Positions 26,733 to 34,989 of a stretch of 64,000 bases of DNA are shown here, piece after piece. The first letter of the stretch is position 1. Each line of letters starts with the position of its first letter. A program made the translations under genes and the position numbers. The notes under the pieces are model-generated. The model did no database searches, had not been told where the DNA came from, and was given only the letters and a program-made list of their open reading frames with translations. This stretch comes from Candidatus Poribacteria bacterium (lineage in GTDB: Bacteria > Poribacteria > WGA-4E > WGA-3G), in the NCBI GenBank assembly GCA_003635185.1, contig PYJA01000121.1, positions 1 to 64,000 of the forward strand, in the 5' to 3' direction.

Positions 26733-27248
26733 ATGGCACGTTCTACAACAAGTTTTGGCTTGCAAGCTACGCCAAAACATCCCGTCAGTCTAACAGTTAA
26801 CGGTGATGAACACGATTTACTGATTGAACCGCGCAAAACACTACTTGCAGTGCTTCGCGATACAATCGGTTTGACAGGTACCAAAGAAGGATGTAGCACA
26901 GGGGACTGCGGTGCATGCACCGTCATCGTTGATGGCAAAGCCGTCACGTCTTGTATGGTGCTCGGTGTTACCGCTTCTGGAAAAGAGATTACCACTATTG
27001 AAGGGTTAGCCAGTGATGGCGAACTGCACCCTATTCAACAAGCATTTATTGACACCGGCGGCTATCAGTGCGGTTTTTGTACGCCCGGTTTTATCATGGC
27101 ATCAAAAGCACTTGTAGATGAAAACCCTGACCGGACTGAAGAAGAATTCAGACATGCACTTGGTGGAAATATCTGCCGCTGTACAGGATATACAAAGATT
27201 CTTGAAGCAGTCCTACAAGCCGCAGAAGAGATACGTACAATTTCATAG
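26733..27248 (+). CDS. molybdenum hydroxylase [2Fe-2S] (small) subunit
   Basis: 171 residues of the CoxS/XdhC type. The plant-type cluster is bound by CSTGDCGAC with a later Cys in VTSCMVLG. The second cluster uses CGFCTPGFIM and CRCTGYTKI. It has about 15 residues more at the N-terminus than most relatives. The AAGGAG ribosome site fits the ATG. It relays electrons from the molybdenum centre to FAD. Confidence 0.93.
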   Translation: MARSTTSFGLQATPKHPVSLTVNGDEHDLLIEPRKTLLAVLRDTIGLTGTKEGCSTGDCGACTVIVDGKAVTSCMVLGVTASGKEITTIEGLASDGELHPIQQAFIDTGGYQCGFCTPGFIMASKALVDENPDRTEEEFRHALGGNICRCTGYTKILEAVLQAAEEIRTIS

Positions 27249-27292
27249 AGAACAAACAATTCTGATCTATTTTAGTTAAAAAGGAGAAAAAC

Positions 27293-27544
27293 ATGGCAAA
27301 AACACGTCGTGGAGTAGGTATAAGACATCTATACATTGCTCCGAACGGAACTGTCCATGAAGGTCTATACAATAATGGGCGTGGCACTTGCCCCGCTTGT
27401 GGACGTACCGGTGTCAAAGTACTGCCTGATCATTATAGCGTAGAGGTAGGTGAGGATACCGTAGTAGTCTGTAAAAGATGTTATACAGCTATTGGGCGTG
27501 GAAAAATAGAACTCCCAGCTGTAAGCAAAGTTGCAGAAGAATAG
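27293..27544 (+). CDS. small zinc-ribbon protein inside the molybdenum hydroxylase operon
   Basis: 83 residues with two Cys pairs, CPAC (near 38) and CKRC (near 63), typical of a zinc ribbon, after a basic N-terminus (MAKTRRGVGIRHLY). A strong AAGGAG site lies before the ATG. It sits between the 2Fe-2S and molybdopterin subunit genes, where such operons normally have no extra gene. It could help assembly or be an unrelated insertion. No family recognised. Confidence 0.75.
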   Translation: MAKTRRGVGIRHLYIAPNGTVHEGLYNNGRGTCPACGRTGVKVLPDHYSVEVGEDTVVVCKRCYTAIGRGKIELPAVSKVAEE

Positions 27545-27573
27545 CATGTTCCAAGTGTTAATATACAACTTGT

Positions 27574-27724
27574 TATAGTGAAACCTAAAATTACTTTTAC
27601 AGTTCTTTAGAGGTTTGATGCGTTTGTAGTCGCGCAATTCATTGCGCCTCTTACATTGAACGGTAGGCGAGGTTTCCTAACCTCGCTGGTATAGAGTGTA
27701 AAAGTAATTCCAAAATCTACTATA
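27574..27724. repeat. TATAGT-type MITE-like element, copy 3
   Basis: 151 bp. The left end TATAGTGAAACCTAAAATTA and right end, the inverse of TATAGTAGATTTTGGAATTA, pair over about 27 bp. The interior carries GGCGAGGTTTCCTAACCTCG. The sequence ATATACAACTT occurs just before (27561-27571) and just after (27725-27735) the element, as a long target duplication might. It interrupts the spacing between two operon genes. Confidence 0.8.
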
Positions 27725-27758
27725 ATATACAACTTAACGAAAGTGAAAGGAGAATTGC

Positions 27759-30059
27759 ATGTCAGAATATAGTGTTGTCGGTCAAAAACTACCGCGCGTT
27801 GATGCAGTTGAAAAAGTAACAGGTGCCGCACAATACGGTGCGGATGTGCACCCCGCTGGAATGCTCTACGGCAAAATCGTCCGAAGTAAGCATGCACACG
27901 CCAATATCCTCAGCATTGATACAAGCGAGGCTGAAAAGCTGCCCGGGGTCAGGGCAATTATCACGCAAGATGATGTGCCGAGTGGTCGTCGTGTCTTCGC
28001 GACTGATAAGGTGCTTTATTTGGGTGAACCGCTCGCCGCTGTCGCTGCTACCGATCCTGATATTGCCGAAGAAGCGGCAGAACTCATTAAGATTGAATAT
28101 GAAGTTTTGCCCGTTGTGCAAGATGTGATAGAGTCAATAAAGTCTTCTGCCCCTCGTCTACACGGAGATGCAACAAAAGATGGTCCAAATCGGAGAGACA
28201 TCAGTGCCAAAATCAAGAAATTAGCTGATCAAGTGGATAGTAATTCCGATGAAATTCGTAAACTTGAGACAGAATTAGAAAAACACACCGATGAAGTTTA
28301 CTATAATATTTCTGCTGAAAGCCATACCGAAGCAGGCGATGTTGAAAAGGGATTTGCTGAATCAGATGTCGTTGTTGAAGACACATACTTTATTCCGCGC
28401 GTGCATCAGACCTACATGGAACCCCATGTTTCTGTTGCCAGTGCAGACTCATCCGGTAAGATAACTGTCTGGGCATCTACGCAGGGTCCGTTTGCTATCC
28501 GTTCAGGTATTGCAGGTACGCTCGGCATCCCATTGACGCAAATTAACGTTATTGGCACAACAATGGGGGGCGGTTTTGGAGGACGTTTTGGTGTAATTAT
28601 TACACACGTTCCTGCTGTGCTACTCTCACAGAAAAGTGGGCGCCCAGTTCGTGTGCAAATGACACGTGAAGAGGAATTCCTTGATGGCAGACCCGCCCCC
28701 GGATGTGTTATCAAACTCAAAACTGGTGCAACCAAAGACGGGCATATTCTTGCACGACAGGCACTTGCATTTTGGGATTCCGGTTCAGTCTCTGGGGCAT
28801 CTATTGGTAGTACTATCCGAGTTCGCGGTGTCTATAAGATTCCAAACATCAAGGTGGACGCTTACGGTGTGCATACCAACAAATCTGGCACGGCTGCCTA
28901 TAGGGCACCGGGCGCACCACAAGCCATTTTCGCAGGTGAATCGCAACTTGACGATATTGCTGAACAGATCGGCATGGATCCTGTCAAATTCCGTCTGATG
29001 AATATGCGTGAAGAAGGTGACGCTGTCCCCGCAGGGGGAAGCGAACCGAAAGTCGGGTACAAAGAAACTTTGGAAGCTGTCGCTGATGCCGCTGGCTGGT
29101 GGGATCGAGAAGCAGATGAAAACCAAGGTTGGGGCGTGGCAGTTGGTGATTGGACAAACGGATGTGGTCCCGGGGGTGTCTATGTTTCCGTCCATGAAGA
29201 TGGCAGCGCGCGGATTTTTCACGGTTCCATGGACATCACAGGCACGGATACGGCAATCACACAAATTATCGCTGAAATCTTGACTATTCCGTACGAAAAC
29301 GTCACAATCCGACGTGGTGATACAGATTCAGCTCCGTATTCTACGGGTTCAGGCGGTAGTGTTGTCACCTTCACCATGGGGAACACTGCTAAACTTGCGG
29401 CTGAAGACGCACGCAGACGTATTCTTGAACTCGCCTCTGAAAGACTCAATACAAATGAGGATAATCTTGAACTTAGAGACGGTGCTGTTCATGTTATCAC
29501 TGCAGACCCGCCGAAGTCCATCTCATTAGGTGAACTCGCGGCGTATAGTCTCTCAACAACAGGCGGTCCCATCGTTGGTAAAGGTTCTTTTGCGCGGCAA
29601 CCGAGCACGCCTGCACTCGCAGCACAAATCGCTAAAGTTGAGGTGGACCCCGACACTGGCAGAACGAGAGTCCTGAAGCTTGTTGCCTCTCAAGATGTTG
29701 GCTTCGCCATTAACCCGATGGCGGTTGAAGGACAAATTGAAGGTGGTACTGTGCAAGGCTATGCTTGGGCTATGATGGAAGAGATGCAATACGGTGAAAA
29801 TGGAAACATAAATCCTGGATTTGTTGATTACCGTGTACCTACCTCTGCCGATCTGCCGACAGTTGAATCTGTGATCGTTGAAGTGCCTGCGCCGAATGGC
29901 CCCTACGGTGCTAAAGGTGTTGGCGAACCACCTATCACGCCTACATTAGCCACGATGGCAAATGCTGTCAATGATGCTATCGGTGTCCGCATTACCGAAC
30001 TGCCGATCAAACCTGAAAAGATTGTTGATGCACTGAAGAATAACGGGCACGAAGCGTAG
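27759..30059 (+). CDS. molybdenum hydroxylase molybdopterin-binding (large) subunit
   Basis: 766 residues of the xanthine dehydrogenase/CoxL family. Visible signatures are TMGGGFGGRFG (near 270), AAYRAPGAPQAIFAGE (near 380), GSGGSVVTFTMGN and the C-terminal GAKGVGEPP with the catalytic Glu. The CO-dehydrogenase form I loop AYxCSFR is absent, so CO is unlikely as substrate. Around residues 148-185 a charged stretch (RRDISAKIKKLADQVDSNSD, then KLETELEKH) looks like an inserted coiled coil. With the nucleoside hydrolase upstream, a purine or other N-heterocycle is a reasonable guess. The family call is firm. Confidence 0.92.
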   Translation: MSEYSVVGQKLPRVDAVEKVTGAAQYGADVHPAGMLYGKIVRSKHAHANILSIDTSEAEKLPGVRAIITQDDVPSGRRVFATDKVLYLGEPLAAVAATDPDIAEEAAELIKIEYEVLPVVQDVIESIKSSAPRLHGDATKDGPNRRDISAKIKKLADQVDSNSDEIRKLETELEKHTDEVYYNISAESHTEAGDVEKGFAESDVVVEDTYFIPRVHQTYMEPHVSVASADSSGKITVWASTQGPFAIRSGIAGTLGIPLTQINVIGTTMGGGFGGRFGVIITHVPAVLLSQKSGRPVRVQMTREEEFLDGRPAPGCVIKLKTGATKDGHILARQALAFWDSGSVSGASIGSTIRVRGVYKIPNIKVDAYGVHTNKSGTAAYRAPGAPQAIFAGESQLDDIAEQIGMDPVKFRLMNMREEGDAVPAGGSEPKVGYKETLEAVADAAGWWDREADENQGWGVAVGDWTNGCGPGGVYVSVHEDGSARIFHGSMDITGTDTAITQIIAEILTIPYENVTIRRGDTDSAPYSTGSGGSVVTFTMGNTAKLAAEDARRRILELASERLNTNEDNLELRDGAVHVITADPPKSISLGELAAYSLSTTGGPIVGKGSFARQPSTPALAAQIAKVEVDPDTGRTRVLKLVASQDVGFAINPMAVEGQIEGGTVQGYAWAMMEEMQYGENGNINPGFVDYRVPTSADLPTVESVIVEVPAPNGPYGAKGVGEPPITPTLATMANAVNDAIGVRITELPIKPEKIVDALKNNGHEA

Positions 30060-30132
30060 TCTTTCTAACAACGGTTTTGCGGGGCATTCGTGCCTCGCAT
30101 ACAAAATCGCTATTTAGTAAAAACGTTACTTG

Positions 30133-30885
30133 ATGAGAAAATACACGGCAATTAAACCGACTGTCTATGTTGAAACATCGGTAATCAGTTATTTAACTTC
30201 ATTCCCGAGCCGCGATAGTCTTGTATTATCTCGACAAGAAACAACTCGGCAGTTATGGAATGAACACTTTGATGATTTTGAGTTCATTGTTTCAGATTTA
30301 GTTGTCACCGAAATTAAACGGGGTGATGAAAGTGAAGTTCAACAAAGAATAAGGAGTGTAGACAACTTAACCATATTGCAAACAACATCAACGTCAAACA
30401 GACTCGCACAACTCTTGATAGATTTCGGGGCATTACCAGAGAAGGCATGGACTGATGCCCAACATATATCAATTGCAACGGTAAACAGACTCGACTATCT
30501 GATTTCATGGAACTTTAAGCATATTGTTAACGAAACAATGAAGGAATATATAAACAGAGTTTGTCGAAACGCAGGTTATTCACCTACAAACTTGTGTACA
30601 CCTCTTATACTTATTGAGGATATTCAAATGAAAGAAAAACTTGATAATCAGACTGATCCTATACTTGAAGAATATTTTAGGATGAAAGAAGAATTCAATG
30701 CCCAATTCAACTCAATGGAAGAACTCACTGCTTATCTGAAAGAAGTCAATACACAGGAGAAAGCGCGCGGTAGGAAATACCGCCCCGCGCCACCGCCACC
30801 ACCTGACTTTGAAGAAAGAATAGAAAAAATGTACAAAGAACTTGGAATCGTAAGGAAATCTGAAGACAAAGTTTCCGATGAGTAG
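30133..30885 (+). CDS. PIN-domain toxin fused to antitoxin-like tail, copy 1
   Basis: About 250 residues. Residues 1-160 form a PIN ribonuclease-like domain: VYVETSVISYL, VVTEI, DAQHISIATVNRLDYLISWN. Residues 166-250 look like the separate antitoxin that follows PIN genes elsewhere: DPILEEYFRMKEEFNAQFNS, then RGRKYRPAPPPPP. An in-frame ATG (30628) with GAGGA seven bases upstream stands at the junction, so free tail may also be made. A tandem paralog follows at 30997. A decayed PIN with a truly separate antitoxin lies at 37532-37922. The TTG three bases upstream is an alternative start. Confidence 0.8.
   Translation: MRKYTAIKPTVYVETSVISYLTSFPSRDSLVLSRQETTRQLWNEHFDDFEFIVSDLVVTEIKRGDESEVQQRIRSVDNLTILQTTSTSNRLAQLLIDFGALPEKAWTDAQHISIATVNRLDYLISWNFKHIVNETMKEYINRVCRNAGYSPTNLCTPLILIEDIQMKEKLDNQTDPILEEYFRMKEEFNAQFNSMEELTAYLKEVNTQEKARGRKYRPAPPPPPDFEERIEKMYKELGIVRKSEDKVSDE
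30616..30630 (+). promoter_or_regulatory. internal Shine-Dalgarno/ATG at PIN/antitoxin junction, copy 1
   Basis: GAGGA (30616-30620), seven bases, then in-frame ATG (30628) opening MKEKLDNQTDP. It coincides with the domain boundary. Confidence 0.5.
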
Positions 30886-30996
30886 TTCTGAATCTGCTTC
30901 TTACACATCATATTAAATTATCCATATTAGGAAAACAAAGAACTTATGTTGGTAAAATTAGAAACGAACAAGGCAAGGGTCCAACCCGAAATTTAG

Positions 30997-31749
30997 ATGC
31001 AAGAATACGCGGCAATTAAACCGACTGTCTATGTTGAAACATCGGTAATCAGTTATTTAACTTCGTTCCCGAGCCGCAATAGTCTCGTGTCATCTCGACA
31101 AGAAGCGACTCGGCAGTTATGGAATGAACATTTTGATGATTTTAAATTTATTGTTTCAGATATCGTTATCACCGAAATTAGAGATGGGGATGAAGAAGAA
31201 GCTCAACTTCGGCTTAAGGCGATTGCCAACCTTACAAGACTGGATATTTCACCACCAGCTGATGGACTTGCACAACTCTTGCTGGATACTGTTGCTGTGC
31301 CTCATAACTCGCCTCAAGATGCTCAGCATATTGCAATTGCAGCTGTCCATAACCTTGATTACCTCATTTCTTGGAACTATAAACATCTTGTCAATGAAAA
31401 CAAGCGGCAGTACATCAACAGAGTTTGTAGGGATGCGGGGTTTCAACCTACAACGATTTGCACACCTATAGACCTTATTGAGGAGATTAAAATGAAAGAG
31501 AAACCTGATCCACCAACGGATCCTATCCTTGAAGAAATCTATCGGATGAAAGAAGAGTTTGCTGCCAAATTCAACTCAATGGAAGAACTCACTGTTTATC
31601 TGAAAGAAGTCAATGCACAGGAGAAAGCACGCGGCAGGAAATACCGCCCCGCGCCGCCACCGCCACCTGACTTTGAAGAAAGAATAGAAAAAATGTACAA
31701 AGAACTTGGAATCGTAAGGAAATCTGAAGACAAAGTTTCCGATGCGTAA
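30997..31749 (+). CDS. PIN-domain toxin fused to antitoxin-like tail, copy 2
   Basis: 250 residues, tandem paralog of the preceding gene. The first 55 residues and the last 60 are nearly identical between the copies, down to the bases, while residues about 58-185 have diverged clearly. The PIN residues are kept: YVETSV, VITEI, DAQHIAIAAVHNLDYLISWN. At the junction the in-frame ATG (31492) follows GAGGAG with six bases between, a textbook start. The proline run RPAPPPPPDFEER is shared. Likely role: toxin-antitoxin activity from one frame. Not shown experimentally. Confidence 0.8.
   Translation: MQEYAAIKPTVYVETSVISYLTSFPSRNSLVSSRQEATRQLWNEHFDDFKFIVSDIVITEIRDGDEEEAQLRLKAIANLTRLDISPPADGLAQLLLDTVAVPHNSPQDAQHIAIAAVHNLDYLISWNYKHLVNENKRQYINRVCRDAGFQPTTICTPIDLIEEIKMKEKPDPPTDPILEEIYRMKEEFAAKFNSMEELTVYLKEVNAQEKARGRKYRPAPPPPPDFEERIEKMYKELGIVRKSEDKVSDA
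31480..31494 (+). promoter_or_regulatory. internal Shine-Dalgarno/ATG at PIN/antitoxin junction, copy 2
   Basis: GAGGAG (31480-31485), six bases, in-frame ATG (31492) opening MKEKPDPPTDP. Confidence 0.6.
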
Positions 31750-31910
31750 TTCTCAAAAAGTTTTTACATAGTGCTTCAGATCATAATTTCTATTGGTCTA
31801 TATTAGAAATGCCATAACAGATTGTGCGGCAATGGAAGTGCCATTGAGCGAGTACTGTTCAAACATATCTGCAGCAGAGAAAGGTACGTAAGTCCAAAGG
31901 AAATTAACAA

Positions 31911-32324
31911 ATGAAACGGACGACCCAAATTAAACTCGCGAATTTGAAAGATATAATTTTGGCAGAGGCAGGCATTATCAAGTCTGAGGAAATTAGACAG
32001 TTAACCGTTGAAAATGCAATCGTTGACACTGGCGCAACTCGGTTGTCGCTGCCTAAACCGATCATTGAACAACTCGGTTTGGATCCAGTCGGGAATACAC
32101 GAGCACGAACGACAAATGGTATTGTCAACCGTACTATCTATTCAACGGTCCAATTCACGGTTTTAGACCGAGATGGAACGATGCCGGTAACGGAGCTCCC
32201 CGGAAATGTACCTGTTCTTGTCGGACACATAGTTTTGGAAATGCTTGACCTTTGTGTAGACATCAGAAAAGGATTAATTCATAATCCAGACCACGACGAT
32301 GAATGGACCGAAGATCAGCTTTGA
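31911..32324 (+). CDS. clan AA retropepsin-like aspartic protease
   Basis: 137 residues. AIVDTGATRLSLP near 38-50 carries the catalytic DTG(A) motif. VPVLVGHIVLEMLDLCVD near 100-117 matches the hydrophobic-Gly flap-side motif (ILGxxxLe). Small bacterial retropepsin-like proteins of this kind are often found with toxin-antitoxin genes; here it follows two PIN genes. It probably works as a dimer because only one Asp motif is present. Substrate unknown. Confidence 0.82.
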   Translation: MKRTTQIKLANLKDIILAEAGIIKSEEIRQLTVENAIVDTGATRLSLPKPIIEQLGLDPVGNTRARTTNGIVNRTIYSTVQFTVLDRDGTMPVTELPGNVPVLVGHIVLEMLDLCVDIRKGLIHNPDHDDEWTEDQL

Positions 32325-32347
32325 CAAACGGGTTAAAAAGGTGAATT

Positions 32348-33064
32348 ATGTTAGGTGAAATTAGAAACGAACACGGTGAAAAACTTGACTATACATATCA
32401 CAAAGGCAAAGACAACAGAATTGTGATAATCGGGCACGGAGTCACTGGCAATAAAGATAGACCTGCCCTCATTGCTTTGGCAGGAGGACTTGCTGATGCT
32501 GGTATCTCTGCCTTGCGCTTTTCATTCTCTGGCAACGGTGAATCAGAAGGTGCATTTACAGACTCCACTATCACAAAGGAGGTAGCAGACCTCGGCAGCA
32601 TTATTGATGTGCTTGATGATTACAAGATTTGTTATGTTGGGCATAGTATGGGTGGTGCAGTCGGTGTGCTGCGTGCCGCTATTGATGAACGGATTGAAGT
32701 TCTCGTCTCGCTTGCGGGGATGGTGCATACAAAAGCATTTGCTGACCGTGAATTTGGCGATGTGACACCCGACGAAGGCTTTATGTGGGATGAACCCGAT
32801 TGTCCCCTCTCACAAGCCTATATGGACGACATGGCAACGATTGATAGTGTTGCAAAACACGCAAGTAAATTTGGCGGCCCATGGCTTTTAGTTCACGGTT
32901 CAGAGGACGATATCGTTCCAATCCAAGATAGTATTGATATCCTTCAATTCGCAAATGAACCGACGGAACTCCTTGATCTCCCTGGTGCAGACCATGTTTT
33001 CTCTGGCGATTCCACTGCTGTCATGGTCGAAAAAGTTGTCGCGTGGATTAGCCAAAAGCTATAA
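32348..33064 (+). CDS. alpha/beta hydrolase (serine hydrolase)
   Basis: 238 residues. Oxyanion region IIGHGVTGNKD, nucleophile elbow GHSMGG near 98-103, acid in HGSEDDIVP near 187-195, and His in GADHVF near 217. The triad is complete and the length fits small esterase/acyl hydrolases. The gene begins 23 bases after the protease gene with GGTGAATT before the ATG. The substrate is unknown. Confidence 0.9.
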   Translation: MLGEIRNEHGEKLDYTYHKGKDNRIVIIGHGVTGNKDRPALIALAGGLADAGISALRFSFSGNGESEGAFTDSTITKEVADLGSIIDVLDDYKICYVGHSMGGAVGVLRAAIDERIEVLVSLAGMVHTKAFADREFGDVTPDEGFMWDEPDCPLSQAYMDDMATIDSVAKHASKFGGPWLLVHGSEDDIVPIQDSIDILQFANEPTELLDLPGADHVFSGDSTAVMVEKVVAWISQKL

Positions 33065-33077
33065 AGAATCAATCAGC

Positions 33078-33305
33078 ATGGCACGTATTGATAAACTCAA
33101 AGAAGAAATTGGTTAGCTAAAGGTTATATTCGCTATTTTGATTGCCACAGATATTTCATTAATTGCGTGGCTGGTTGAAAATTACGGAAAAGCGAATCCA
33201 TTTCTTTTTGTATTGGGCCTGATTGTAGCAATACTAATTGCCCTTGTAATTGTTTGGATAAATAACATTACCTATCGAAAGATTAATAAATTGGAGGAAT
33301 TGTAA
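33078..33305 (+). pseudogene. small two-helix membrane protein with in-frame TAG
   Basis: The frame reads MARIDKLKEEIG, then TAG at 33114-33116, then continues for 62 sense codons: LKVIFAILIATDISLIAWLV and a second helix FLFVLGLIVAILIALVIVWI, ending KLEEL. Without the stop it would be a 75-residue two-helix protein with a coiled N-terminus, a pattern seen in small membrane protein pairs of other bacteria. The stop probably inactivates it. Its end overlaps the ATG of the next gene (TAATG). Confidence 0.65.
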
Positions 33306-33406
33306 TGGACTGGAGAGAATTAGCTGTCCTCGGCGTTTGTATAGTGTTTCTTGTTTGCCTTGGTATAATTGTGGGAACTGCTATTAGACATGCCAATAAA
33401 AGTTAA
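33305..33406 (+). CDS. tiny single-helix membrane protein
   Basis: 33 residues: MDWRELAVLGVCIVFLVCLG, then IIVGTAIRHANKS. One membrane helix with a charged short tail. The start overlaps the stop of the preceding pseudogene as TAATG, with TTGGAGGAATTG as ribosome site. Such partners usually follow the two-helix gene upstream. Function unknown. Confidence 0.6.
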   Translation: MDWRELAVLGVCIVFLVCLGIIVGTAIRHANKS

Positions 33407-33493
33407 TCCTATAACAATACAACAAACGGGACATACGACTTTCTATTGATTCCTTACTCTCATACTTGAGATTATTGATTTGGAGGAATTGTG

Positions 33494-33574
33494 ATGGAAT
33501 GGATTCCAATTACTGCTTTTGTAGTATTTCTCCTGGGTCTCGGTATAGTAGTACGAAGAGCCACAAAAAAGTAA
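33494..33574 (+). CDS. tiny single-helix membrane protein, degenerate duplicate
   Basis: 26 residues, MEWIPITAFVVFLLGLGIVV then RRATKK. Its leader TTGGAGGAATTGTGATGGA is almost the same as that of the 33305 gene, and the protein has the same plan (M-[DE]-W, helix, basic tail). It looks like a partial duplication of that gene. Whether it is translated is uncertain. Confidence 0.5.
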   Translation: MEWIPITAFVVFLLGLGIVVRRATKK

Positions 33575-33633
33575 GAATGTTTTTTAGAAACTTGTAGTAG
33601 TGATTTTAAAATTCCAACTTTGGAGAATTTATT

Positions 33634-34458
33634 ATGCCAAAACCTCGCCTGTCAGTCTCAACGTGGAGTTTACATCGTCAACTTGGAAAGCCCGGATTTA
33701 CCGGACCTGCTAACGACATGCAAATCCCTATTGAAACCCATAACAAAGGTCCCATTTCGCTCTTGGATCTGCCCATGCGTATCGCTGAATTCGGTATTAA
33801 CACGGTGGAGATTTGTCATTTCCATCTCCCATCAGTTGAAAAAAGTTATCTATATGAACTCCGCGCTGCACTTCAAGCTGCTGACGTAGAACCTTTCTCT
33901 CTGCTAATTGACGATGGTGACATCACGCACCCCTCTGATGCAGAACGCGACATTGTTTGGATTGAAAAATGGATTGACATCGCTGCTGAACTTGGCGCGC
34001 AGTGTGCGCGCGTTATCGGCGGTAAAGCAGCACCCTCCGCTGAAACATTAGCACAAAGCCAACATGCCCTCTCACGACTCACCGAGCGCGCAGAGACTGC
34101 GGGCATCCGTTTGATGACCGAAAACTGGTTCTCAATCTTTTCCACACCTGAAAATGTCAATACCATTTTAGACAAATTAGATGGGAAGGTCGGGCTATGT
34201 TTGGACTTCGGCAACTGGCATGGTGAAACAAAATACACTGATCTCGCGGCGATTGCACCGAAGGCAGAATCATGCCACACGAAAGCACATTTTGATGCCC
34301 CGCGCGAAATGGATAAGGAAGATTACGTCCAATGCCTTGAACTTACGCAGAAAGCTGGATTTGCTGGACCGCATACCCTCATCTACGACGGTCCCGGTGA
34401 TGACGAATGGGAAGGCTTGACACTGGAGCGCGAGGTTGTGAACTTATACCTCAATTAA
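33634..34458 (+). CDS. xylose-isomerase-like TIM-barrel sugar phosphate isomerase/epimerase
   Basis: 274 residues of the AP endonuclease 2 / IolE-like fold. Metal-site residues are suggested by TVEICHFHLP (Glu), MTENWFS, LCLDFGNWH (Asp, His) and CHTKAHF. It probably interconverts a keto or aldo sugar or inositol derivative. A ribosome site TTGGAG precedes the ATG. It has no Gfo/Idh/MocA neighbour here, unlike the paralog at 57927. Confidence 0.85.
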   Translation: MPKPRLSVSTWSLHRQLGKPGFTGPANDMQIPIETHNKGPISLLDLPMRIAEFGINTVEICHFHLPSVEKSYLYELRAALQAADVEPFSLLIDDGDITHPSDAERDIVWIEKWIDIAAELGAQCARVIGGKAAPSAETLAQSQHALSRLTERAETAGIRLMTENWFSIFSTPENVNTILDKLDGKVGLCLDFGNWHGETKYTDLAAIAPKAESCHTKAHFDAPREMDKEDYVQCLELTQKAGFAGPHTLIYDGPGDDEWEGLTLEREVVNLYLN

Positions 34459-34475
34459 ATTGGGAGGATCTAACA

Positions 34476-34706
34476 ATGGCTTCTAATGCAATTACTACCA
34501 TTATCAAAATGATGGAGACACTACCAGAGCCAATACAGAATCAGATTGTGGAACATCTACGCGAGTATATTACTGAGTTGGAAGACGAACTTCATTGGGA
34601 AACCTCTTTTAACAATACGCAAGATCAACTTACTGCGGCTGCCCGTCGTGCAAAACAAGAAATTGCTGAAGGGAAAGCTGAACCTATGGATTTAGATCGG
34701 TTATGA
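34476..34706 (+). CDS. antitoxin of a RelE-like pair
   Basis: 76 residues from ATG 34476, with GGGAGGAT eight bases upstream; a longer frame into the previous gene is not credible. Helical, acidic, with EPIQNQIVEHLREYITELED and ending RRAKQEIAEGKAEPMDLDRL, the usual DNA-binding/toxin-neutralising plan of small antitoxins. It overlaps the next gene by four bases (ATGA), typical of toxin-antitoxin operons. Confidence 0.75.
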   Translation: MASNAITTIIKMMETLPEPIQNQIVEHLREYITELEDELHWETSFNNTQDQLTAAARRAKQEIAEGKAEPMDLDRL

Positions 34707-34966
34707 AGTCTGCAACATTACCATCTTTTTGGTTGGCTTATCAAAAACTTGATAGCACAATCAGAAATCAAGCCAAAAAGGCTTACCGTTTGTGGATTTC
34801 TAATCCATCTCATACATCTTTACGTTTCAAATGTATTAATGCCAAAGAAGATATTTGGTCTGTCCGAATCACTCGTGGTTATCGTGCAGTTGGTATTTTT
34901 GAAGGTGATACGGTTACATGGTTCTGGATAGGGCATCACGATGATTACAAGCGATTCTTTTTCTAA
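34703..34966 (+). CDS. RelE/ParE-superfamily toxin
   Basis: 87 residues. The strand pattern and motifs DSTIRNQAKKAYRLWISNP, LRFKCINAKEDIWSVRITRG and YRAVGIFEGDTVTWFWIGHH match RelE-like mRNA interferase folds, with the conserved RITRGYRAV core and the C-terminal His pair. Start overlaps the antitoxin stop. Expected to inhibit translation when free. Order antitoxin-toxin is as usual. Confidence 0.82.
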   Translation: MKSATLPSFWLAYQKLDSTIRNQAKKAYRLWISNPSHTSLRFKCINAKEDIWSVRITRGYRAVGIFEGDTVTWFWIGHHDDYKRFFF

Positions 34967-34989
34967 TACTACCTACAGGTTAAAACCGG

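Noticed and set aside
27759-30059. aerobic carbon monoxide dehydrogenase large subunit
   Set aside because: The AYxCSFR active-site loop of form I CODH is absent (AAYRAPGAP instead), so a general xanthine-dehydrogenase-family call is safer.
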